Both the position numbers and the translations under genes were made by a program. From positions 124,001-188,000 of the forward strand of contig ML996693.1 in the NCBI GenBank assembly GCA_010356995.1: a stretch of 64,000 nucleotides of DNA. The letters run 5' to 3'. Positions 53,209 to 61,514 of this stretch are shown here, piece after piece. How positions within the stretch are numbered: position 1 is the first letter of the stretch; each line of letters opens with the position of its first letter. The notes beneath the pieces are model-generated. The model had not been told where the DNA came from, did not search any database, and was given only the letters and a program-made list of their open reading frames with translations. Origin of the DNA: Trichodelitschia bisporula. Taxonomy: Eukaryota > Ascomycota > Dothideomycetes > Phaeotrichales > Phaeotrichaceae.

Positions 53209-55482
53209 ATGCCCCCCTCAATCCCTGACTCCGAAGACGAAGCCCTCGACTTCGCGTCTTCGCAACTCGAACAAATCACACTTGTGGGGCCCGCGCCCGT
53301 GGAAACTGCAGCGGTCGTTCGCACCGCGAGCGCAAACCCCCAATCCTCAACCTCACCCGCGATGAAGAAACGCACCCCGCCCAAGCGCGCGCGTACATAC
53401 GCCGGCAGCCGCACGCGGTTAGCGGACGAGGAGCACACGCTCGAGACCCACCTTGCCGTCGAAGGCAGCTCGGGCGATACAATTCCCAACACAGCGCCGC
53501 GCTCAGGCTCGCACCCCGAATCTGCCTCCGCACAACCCTGGGCCTTGCCCCCCTCCCTCCTCGCCGAATTCGAAACGCACGAGCCGGCCATGTGGCCGGA
53601 GCCGGAGCCCGAGCTGGAGAGTACAGTGCCGAACGGGTCTGGCGAGGAGCGCGCTATGCTCGGGGCGGCGCTGCAGGCGGACCTCCTTGCTGCGGCCGCG
53701 GTTGTGGGTTCGGTCCCACAGCCAGAGGAGAAGAGTTCTGCGTCCGATGTTCCGTTTAGCCAGTTTGTGCAGAGTCAATATGTGCAGACGCCGCTTGTAA
53801 GTCTTTCGTATCCCACTTATCCCGCTCGCGACGCCGCTGACCAATAGCGCCCCGGCCAAGCGCCCATCGTGCCAATTGACCTCCTCATGCCGACAGGGAG
53901 TGTGAGCGCGCTGCATACGAGCTCGGGCTCGGAGAAGCGCTCGGACGGCAAGCCTAGCTCTCCAATCAAGGTCTCTGGCTCTGGCAACGTTGCCTGGCCG
54001 ACGAGTGAGCTGCGTGCGCCTGTTGCGGATTTGTCAGAGGATGAACTTTTGCGCGAGGGGCTGAGTGGGGATGGGGGTTACGGGCCTGCGAACCGGGATG
54101 GAGATGCGGCTAAGGCGCCGACGCCGGTGTTCGCTACCACTGCGGAACCTGAACTGGCGAAGAAGAAGCGTCGCAAGCGCACTGCCGAGCCGACCAGTGA
54201 TGATCTTGCGCTGGGGATTACGCCGGATTTGCCGCGGGAGGTTTATAAGCCGAGGCCGTCGCGCAGCCGCTCCGAGCGGGTTGAGTGGGTGGATACGAAT
54301 TATGCGAAGGTGCCTGAGAAGGTGATAAGGGCGCAGAGGAGGGCGAAGACGGAGGTGCCGAAACCAGCCAAAGCAGAGACTTCAAAGCAGGAGGGGGATG
54401 AGGATGCACTTGCTGCGATTGTGGCGATGGGTTTCCCTGATGCTGAGGCGCGTACTGCGTTGAAGCGGAATGGGGGCGATATGCAGCGTGCTGTGGAGTG
54501 GCTTGTGGGCCGGCCGCAGGGGAGGAAGAGAGGGAAGGGCGTGGATGAGGGTGTGGAGACGGGGAGTGAGCGCGACACTATTGCGGTCAGGAACGATACT
54601 AAGCGGAGAAAGACCGCGGACAAGGCTATTGCGAAGGCAGCGGAGGTTCAGCCGGCCAACCCGCCCTCGACGGATTCGCCCCCAACCGTCATCACCATCA
54701 CCGTCAAAAAGGGCGGCAGGCGCAAGTCAACCACTGACAAGCCCGCCCCAAAAGAACCGGAACCAGAACCAGCCCCGCCCTCAACCGCCTCACCCTCACC
54801 GACCTCCCCGCCCGCTCCCGCTCCCTCGCCAGAACCCATGCCCCCCCCCCAACAGTGCAAACGCAACGCCGCCGCGCTCGTCAGCGTCGAAATACCAACC
54901 AAGCCAGGCAGCGAATCTGGGACCGCGGTTGACTCGCCGGAGAAGACGCGCGAGGGAAAGAGGCGCAAGACGGATGAGTTTGTCGAGAAGGACTTGAGCC
55001 CCGTGTCGCCGATCAATGTGGAGACGGGGGGGCAGGCTGACTTGCCCTCTGCTCCTGCGCCTGTGGAGAAGAAGCGCCGTGGGAGGCCGAGGAAGGTCAC
55101 TGCGCCTGCTGTCCCCGCTGAGGAGCCGGAGGATATGATGGATGGTGTGCTCGGGGCGCGGGATGGGAATGTGAACGCCGGTACGAGTACAGGGGCTAGG
55201 GAAGAGGAGCCGCCGAAGCATGCGCCTAGGAGGGGGAAACCGCTTTCGAAGCTTACGTTGGCGGATACGGAGGATGATGAGGAGCCTGAGCCGCCTGCTG
55301 CACCGGCCGAGAACAAGGCTGAAGAGAAGGGGGTTAGTGTCCTGGCTAGCACGCCTTCGAAGGGCGCAGCTCGTCCCTCGAAGCTGCCGCATTCACCTCT
55401 GCCGAAGGGGAAGCCGCAGTATCGGGTGGGCTTGAGTCGGACGGCGAAGGTTGCGCCGTTGTTGAAGAAGATTGGGCGCTAG
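53209..55482 (+). CDS. UBA-domain nuclear protein, 740 aa
   Basis: Two exons (53209-53796, 53848-55482; intron 51 nt with GTAAGT and TAG) give 741 codons with stop. The start MPPSIPDSEDEALDFASSQLE fits an N-terminal acidic motif; the frame is open upstream but low in complexity. A basic patch (KKRTPPKRARTY) follows. The central segment ITPDLPREVYKPRPSRSRSE leads to a UBA domain, EDALAAIVAMGFPDAEARTA to AVEWLVGR, with the MGF/loop signature. The rest is disordered, rich in Pro, Lys and Glu, with AT-hook-like KRRGRPRK. UBA domains bind ubiquitin, so a ubiquitin-linked chromatin or DNA-repair role is inferred but unproven. Confidence 0.82.
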
Positions 55483-55747
55483 GGGGGGCAGTTTGCGGGT
55501 TATGGGGCATGGGGCGTGGGCGTTTGAGGCTAGGGGTGGGGATTTGTTGTGTTATGATATGGTTGAGATGGATGGTGGGATGGGATTCACGATGAGAGTA
55601 ATGAATGAGTTTTACTCTGCCGAACGTATCTTGCTTGTAGGAGCTGGGTGAATGCTTTGTGGCTGCGGGCCGCTGATGGGGTATAGGCTTGACGCGTAAA
55701 ATGGCCACGGTGGAAAGTGAAGAGGTCGATAAAAAACGAAAAGATCA

Positions 55748-55868
55748 AAAGAAAGAGACCCTCGAGTCCAATCACACAATGCAAGGTACTATCCCACGCT
55801 CCTTCACTCCATCATACACACATCCCATCCCATCCCTTCCCAAAAGTGGCATGCTCCTTCCATCATCA
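55748..55868 (+). repeat. Dispersed intergenic repeat, copy D (diverged)
   Basis: AAGAAAGAGACCCTCGAG, ACAATGCAAGGTACTATCC, GCTCCTTCACTCCATCATAC and GGCATGCTCCTTCC follow the order of the other copies with more substitutions. It starts 266 nt after the stop of the UBA gene and ends about 50 nt before the tRNA gene. Confidence 0.5.
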
Positions 55869-55917
55869 ATTCTCTCACCTCATATACACCCCATTTGCCC
55901 TTGCCTCCCATCAACCA

Positions 55918-56022
55918 GTCTTGATGGTGTAGTCGGTTATCACGTCGGTCTCATACGAATGTATGATCAGTCCCCAGGACTGAGCGATCCGAAGGCCGCG
56001 AGTTCGATTCTCGCTCGAGACA
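55918..56022 (+). tRNA. tRNA-Met(CAU), elongator type, with a 31-nt intron
   Basis: The cloverleaf folds completely: acceptor GTCTTGA with TCGAGAC (one G-U pair), discriminator A, D stem GTG/CAC, anticodon stem TCGGT/TCCGA with the U31-U39 mismatch also seen in yeast elongator tRNA-Met, loop CTCATAA with anticodon CAT (55952-55954), and T arm GCGAG-TTCGATT-CTCGC. The intron (55956-55986) interrupts at the canonical 37/38 position, leaving a 74-nt mature tRNA. A T6 Pol III terminator follows at 56026-56031. Confidence 0.92.
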
Positions 56023-56025
56023 GGC

Positions 56026-56031
56026 TTTTTT
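56026..56031 (+). terminator. Pol III terminator of the tRNA gene
   Basis: Six T residues begin four bases after the tRNA 3' end. Confidence 0.85.
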
Positions 56032-56394
56032 GGCTGTTTTGACGGTGGTGAAGCTGAGAGGCTGTGCCTTTGGTCCGGTTGCCGGGTTTGTGCGGAAGGC
56101 TCGGGGCTAAGGTGCGTTAGTTATGTTCCCGGCTGCTTGCCGAGCGGCTGGTGCTTACCGAAGGGCATAAGACGGTCCGATGGGCGGGCGTGCTGATCGG
56201 AAAGGTCATGTCGTCCCCCCCGAGCAGAAGATTGTTCATGCTCGTAGCTAAGGCTCCGGGGGAGGGTGAAAGACACTAAGTGGAGGGAGACACTGGCATT
56301 TCACCTCAATAGATTGAAAGAGACTACGTAAGCTTATGGTACGTCACGCTGAACGCGTCCTACTCCAGGAACGCACATGATCAACGTTGGTGTA

Positions 56395-56672
56395 TGGCCG
56401 TAGTATGAGCCCAGAATTCCTTGCCGAATGCCACGGTTAGAGTGAGGTGCTCAATCTTCCAATCATAGGGAGCAGGATTGGTGGCCTCCTTTTGTTGATG
56501 TTCGAGCTCGGTTAAAATGTCGGACAGCAATGTGACGACTTCCTCGACTTCCAGCTTGAAGTCGGATAGGCGGTGGCCTAGGAGGAGGAGCTTGTGGCAG
56601 AGGAGCGATCCTAGGGTGTCGAAACATGAGTTAAAGACGGTGTAGAAATCATTTGAAGGAGCTTTGATGACA
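56395..56672 (-). pseudogene. Unknown protein family, unit 1 (decayed)
   Basis: The minus strand still encodes DFYTVFNSC and LSDFKLEVEEVVTLLSDILT in register with units 2 and 3. Its ATG is out of frame with this part: the spacing to the conserved KAPSND/KASNE segment differs by four bases from unit 3. The C-terminal third is also diverged. It is probably a non-functional copy. Confidence 0.55.
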
Positions 56673-56858
56673 TGGAGATTGTGGTGGGGGGATCGTTGTG
56701 GCGAAGATCTGATAGATTGGAAGTGTGGTGAGGCAACGGAGGTCTTGAGGGTCAGCTGCGGGGTTTCGGTCGGGGCTTTGTTTCTAAGAACTCAGGTTGG
56801 CAAGGGCCTGCAGATGATTGTTAGTTCCTTACTAAGCTTCGGGGGCGGGTGATGGACT

Positions 56859-57254
56859 TTATCGACTAAGCGGATCTCCGAAGTTGAGAAGAAACCCCCG
56901 AAACTTCAAATGCGCCAGTTCGAAAGCGTCCCACTCCTGGGACGTATAGGAACGGCGTTTGAGCATCCCTATAGTAAGAGTGTAGAGTTCCTTGCCGAGT
57001 CCTATGGTTGAAGTGAGCCGCTCAATCTGCTCAGTATACATCTCGTACGACGCCTGATCGGCGGCCTCTTGTCCATCTTTGAGCTCAGTCAAGAAGTCAG
57101 ACATCAGCGTAAGATGTTCCTTGACCACCAGCTTCAAGTCGGATAGTCTTCCTTGGAGTAGTAGCTTGCGACAGGGTAGCAGTGATAGATCGCTTAGACA
57201 CGAGTTAAAGACAGCGTAAAACTGAAATGTAGGGTTATCGAATATACTGAACAT
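56859..57254 (-). CDS. Unknown helical protein, 131 aa, unit 2 of the triplication
   Basis: The longest intact frame of the three units, 131 residues starting MFSIFDNPTFQFYAVFNSC. It is predicted all-alpha by eye, with heptad-like leucines (LKLVVKEHLTLMSDFLTELK) and a second helix (EQIERLTSTIGLGKELYTL), and has no signal peptide. I do not recognise a family. The size and helix pattern are like helical modules at the N-terminus of fungal STAND/NLR-type proteins, but no NTPase gene follows, so this remains a loose comparison. Missing 5' or 3' exons cannot be excluded. Confidence 0.45.
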   Translation of the reverse strand: MFSIFDNPTFQFYAVFNSCLSDLSLLPCRKLLLQGRLSDLKLVVKEHLTLMSDFLTELKDGQEAADQASYEMYTEQIERLTSTIGLGKELYTLTIGMLKRRSYTSQEWDAFELAHLKFRGFLLNFGDPLSR

Positions 57255-57493
57255 TTCGATGAGTGGATCGTTACGGTGAATTTCTGATGGAAGTGCGGGG
57301 TTGTGTTGGCGGTCTTGAGGCTCAGCTGCGGGGTTTCCGGCCGACGCCTTGCTTCTGGGATCTCAGGTTGGCAAGGGTCTGCAGATGATCGTCAGTGCCT
57401 TACTAAGGCTTCGGGGAAGGGCGATGGACTTCATCAAGGAAATGCTGGTTCCGCAATGCTGAAGAGACCACCAGAGCTCATCATACGCCAGGG

Positions 57494-57820
57494 CTAACGC
57501 TTCCCACTCCTGGGTGGTACAGAAACGGCGTTCGAGTATACCCGTAGTATGAGTATACAGTTCCTTGCCGATCCTATGGCTCGAATGAGCCGCTCAATCT
57601 CCACAGTACGCGACACCTGATCGGCGGTCTCTTGTTGTCGATCTTTGAGCTCAGTTAAGAAGTCGGATAGCAATGCAAGTATCTCCTCGACCTCCAGCTT
57701 AAAGTCAAAAAGTTGATGTTGTCCTTGGAGTAATTCCTTGTAACAGGGTACGTCTCCTATGACCCCTAGAGCTGCTGTGTAGAGGCCGAGAAACTCGTTC
57801 GAAGCCTTTACGGTTGGCAT
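57494..57820 (-). CDS. Unknown helical protein, unit 3, C-terminus frame-shifted relative to unit 2
   Basis: A 108-codon frame starting MPTVKASNEFLGLYTAALG. It matches unit 2 through FDFKLEVEEILALLSDFLTE and IERLIRAIG, after which the homologous C-terminal part (KELYTHTTGILERRF and further) continues in another frame. Either the gene is decaying or it uses a different C-terminus. No domain is recognised. Confidence 0.4.
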   Translation of the reverse strand: MPTVKASNEFLGLYTAALGVIGDVPCYKELLQGQHQLFDFKLEVEEILALLSDFLTELKDRQQETADQVSRTVEIERLIRAIGSARNCILILRVYSNAVSVPPRSGKR

Positions 57821-57965
57821 GGAGATGGCAATGAGGGAAGCGTAACGGCGAAGATGTAACGTGGAAGGGCGGGGTTGCGTCGGGGTTCGTGAGGCTCAGT
57901 TGCGGGGTAGAACTATTGCTTCGAGTCTTGCTTCTGGGGACGTCAGGTTGTCAAGCGCCCCATGG

Positions 57966-58748
57966 CTGGCCCAAAAGGTCCTGTCGTCCCCTCACCTGCT
58001 TTTGGCAGAGAGTTCTATCGGCGGGATAGGACATAACTTTTGCGATAAGCCGTTGGGTTCCAATCCCGTGAATAAAAGAAGACGGAAAGGCTTCCGTTTG
58101 GCGGTATGTGAAGGATGGTGTGTGAATAGGTGCTAGTTCCACAGATTACTCATAGAGGGGAGTCGCTGATGTCAGTTCAGTAAGTGAAACATTCTATAGA
58201 CAGCACGCATCACATATCCCAATTCACACACCACCAAACGGAACCTCAACCACCATCAGCCTCTTTTCTTCCCTTCCTTATCCTCTTCGGGAATGGAGAA
58301 CTCCGGCTCGCCCTCCCGCTCGACGGGCGGGCCGACGTAAATTGCCCCCCCCTGTCGCGCGTATATTGTCCACTTTGCACACATTCGCAGCGCATCCTTC
58401 GCCCTGGCCGCATAGTGCGCGCATATGGCTACTCGTACACCGATATGGCCACGAGTGCGGACTGGACCTGCGAAGGGGCGCGGCGAATATTGCAGATTAC
58501 AGCTACCGCGTCTGCGGCCCCCATCCTATTGTAACCACAGCTACTCTAGCTCCCAGGCCCGCCGTACCGTGATCGCTGCGGGGAGGGCAGTGTGAGTGGT
58601 ACTATTCACCGGCTGGAGGTCGGGCGGGATATATACGCTGACGTGCCCTTTCTCCCTTCCGAGCGCGCTGGAGCTGAGTCCGTCGTTTCTGCCCAGCCTT
58701 CCTTTTTCTCTAGCGAAAACACACATTCTTTACCCATAGCTAATCACA
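57966..58748. other. Intergenic region upstream of the deacetylase gene
   Basis: No gene supported. A GATATATACG TATA-like box at about 58628 lies 120 nt before the ATG at 58749. Confidence 0.5.
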
Positions 58749-60592
58749 ATGCGTCTCCCCATCGCCCTCGCCGCCCTCACCGGCCTCGTCGCCGCACACT
58801 CCGAATCCGGAACCCCAGGCGCACCGCGGCTTGTTGGATCTCGCGCCCTGGCCGACCTGCACGCGCGCGGCCTGCTCCGCCCCCCGGTCACACATGACTT
58901 CGAACCCGTGTACGGGCCTGAGCCCGGGCGTCGCGTGGAGAGGAGGCAGGAGAGGAGGTGTGGGCCTGGGATGGGGGCGTGTGCGGCTGGGCAGTGTTGC
59001 AGTGCGGAGGTGAGTTAGGTTACGCCCGAGGTGCGGAGGGAGGGCTGATGAGAGAAGGGATATTGCGGAACCAGCAAGGACGCATGCGCCGGCCCGGATT
59101 GTCAATTGGCCTACGGGCCCGCGTGTGATGGGAACGGGACGCCCCCCGGCGCGAAAACATATTCCGGGCCGCGGCCGGCGCTCGGAAGCGTGCCGGTCGG
59201 CGGGGAGGGGATATATGATTGCTCGGTGACCGGGACCGTGGCGCTGACGTTCGATGACGGGCCGTATGTGTACACGGAGCGGCTCCTCGATCTACTGGAC
59301 AAATACAACGCGCGGGCCACGTTCTTTATCACCGGGAACAATCTCGGCAAAGGCGAGATCGACAACACATTCTACCCGTGGGCCGGGACGATACGCCGTA
59401 TGCACGCTTCCGGACACCAAGTCGCGAGCCACACGTGGAGCCATCAGGACCTCAGTGTGGTGGGGAGGGAAGAGCGAAGGGCGCAAATGGAGAAGAATGA
59501 GATGGCGCTGCGGAATGTGCTCGGTTTTTATCCGACGTACATGCGCCCGCCGTATAGCAGCTGTACGGCGCAGAGTGGGTGCCAGGCGGACATGGCGGAG
59601 CTCGGGTATCATGTTAGTTATTTTGGGTTGGATACGGAGGATTACCTCAATACGACGCCGGACAAGGCCGCGGTGCCGAGGAATAACTTCGTTGGGAATA
59701 TTTCAACAAAGAGTTCGAGGACGGGACAGTTTTTGGTCATTGCGCATGATATTCATGAGCAGACGGTTCTGGACCTGGCCGAGTATATGCTGAAGGTTAT
59801 ACAGTTTGCCGGGTATCGCGCTGTTACGATGGGCGAGTGCCTCGGTGATCCGGTCGAGAATTGGTATCGGAAGAGTGGCGGGAGTGTGTTTTCGCAGGCG
59901 CCGCGCGGGGCGGGATCGGCTCCGGCGGCGCCGTCGCAGCCGCTTCAGAATGTGACGGCGGGATTACCGGTTCCGGCGGCGCCGGGCAATCCGGGCACGC
60001 CGAAGAGTCAGCCTAAGCCACCGAAGCAGGCGGTTCCTCCGAAGCAGGCGGCTCCTCCGCCGGGGGCGGGCCCGAAGCCGCCGGTCAAGGTGTCGGATGA
60101 TGGGGCGTGTGCGGGGCAGACGGGGAGTACGTGTATGGGGTCGACGTTTGGGAATTGTTGCAGTGTTAATGGGTGGTGGTGAGTGTACTTCTTCTCGTTG
60201 AGTTCGGTTCGGCCCGGCTTCCATCGGAGGTCGGGCCGGGTGTCTTCGAACATCGGCTGACGCGCGCAGCGGCGCAACTCCAGCATACTGCGGTACCGGT
60301 TGCCAGGCGGGCTTTGGGAACTGCGGAGAAAATGGAGTGGCAGTTGCACCGCCGCCGCGGCCGCCGCCTGGTACAGCCTTGCCGGTGAGCGAGGACTCGA
60401 GTTGCGGGGAGAGGGCGGGAACGACGTGCATGGGGAGTACGTTTGGGAATTGCTGTAGCGTGTACGGGTGGTGGTGAGTTATTCCTTTTTCGAGTGCCTT
60501 TTGTTGAGGAGCTAATGTGGGTCAGCGGTGCGACGGTTAATCATTGCACGAACGGGTGCCAGTTTGCGTATGGGCTTTGTGGCGCTCCGTAA
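58749..60592 (+). CDS. Chitin/polysaccharide deacetylase (CE4) with three CBM18 modules, 550 aa
   Basis: Four exons (58749-59009, 59058-60178, 60270-60473, 60526-60592) sum to 551 codons with stop. A signal peptide (MRLPIALAALTGLVAAHS) is followed by a first CBM18 (RCGPGMGACAAGQCC to GYCGTSKDAC). The CE4 domain has TFDDGP (metal and base Asp), SHTWSHQDL (metal His pair), MRPPYSSC and VIAHDIHEQT. A Pro/Ala/Lys-rich linker leads to two more CBM18 modules (STCMGSTFGNCCSVNGWWCG and TTCMGSTFGNCCSVYGWWCG). It deacetylates chitin or chitooligomers at or outside the wall, which can hide chitin from plant receptors. Each CBM18 is split by an intron just before its central CG. A GTAAGT overlapping the stop codon leaves a further exon possible. 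Confidence 0.93.
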
Positions 60593-61514
60593 GTACGGCG
60601 GTTGTGAGGGTTTCGTGGAGCGTCGTGATGTGGTCGCGTGAGGGGTTGCCGGGTTGGGATTGGGGGTGGCTTGTGGATCGCGGGTAATGGATTGTGTCGA
60701 TTGTGAAGAGCAAAAATGGTAAGGAGAGCTCAATCTAATTGGCTACGGTCAGTGTAACATCTACACGTAAACACTCATATGGAGAAGCTTTCGATGAATA
60801 TGTAGCATGTGATGGAGGGGTCGTTTTCGGCTTGGTGCTCGCCTCTTCGCTGTTGGTAGACTGGCCATTCCCCGGCTACTGTCATCTTCTCCGCCCATCC
60901 ATCGCTTCAGCGGGCTATCTGTTGCATGCTCCATATACGGAGGTATCTCTGCTGCGCTCTCGAGTCTTCCAGTCCTCGTCTTCCTCCTGCATCTTCACCG
61001 CCAGCGTCGCGCCTTCTAGCGGCTTGGCGGAAGTGCGTCACTCCGTGGTACGGGGAAATATCTCGAACTCCACACCAAAAGCAAGAACTCCAACCCGCTT
61101 CTCCGCTCTTTTCTCTCCACCTTTCCTCCCCAACCCCCACAGAATCAAACGCATCAAGCCTCCCCCCGCTGACCATACGAAAAGAATAAGACGCCGGCCG
61201 TCACTCACCACATGATCCCGCTGTGCTCCTCGCGGCGCAATCCCTCGTAGTTTATCTTGCCCGATCGACCAACCGCAAATGAAACGCATGCATTCGCCCA
61301 CGCCTGCTGTCCCCAGCACCACCACAGTGCGACCTGCCTGAAGAGCTGCTTTCCGACGGATTACCGCTGAGCTCCTGCATATCACCAAATGGCGGGCGTC
61401 TGAACACTCCTCCATTGCTCCGCATCGCTTGCCACCCGCTTCTGTCCGCATCTGCCCTGCGCCTCTCTGCACAGCATCTGTTCCGCATCGGACAATCCCC
61501 CGACCGTAGCAGCG
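60593..61514. other. Intergenic region upstream of the PHO81-like gene
   Basis: No gene supported. Open frames on both strands lack motifs. No CACGTG (Pho4/NUC-1 site) was seen. Confidence 0.45.

Larger units (their letters stand above)
56345..57965 (-). repeat. Tandem triplication, unit about 550-580 nt
   Basis: Three head-to-tail units each contain a minus-strand coding-like part and a flank with the landmarks TCTTGAGG(G/C)TCAGCTGCGGGG, TCAGGTTGGCAAGGG and CTGCAGATGAT (flanks at about 56729-56858, 57300-57440 and 57880-57965, the third shortened). The units have diverged by substitutions and small indels, so the duplication is old. Confidence 0.75.

Noticed and set aside
58040-58075. T-arm-like sequence GGGTTCCAATCCC
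   Set aside because: No acceptor, D or anticodon arms can be folded around it, so it is not a tRNA gene.
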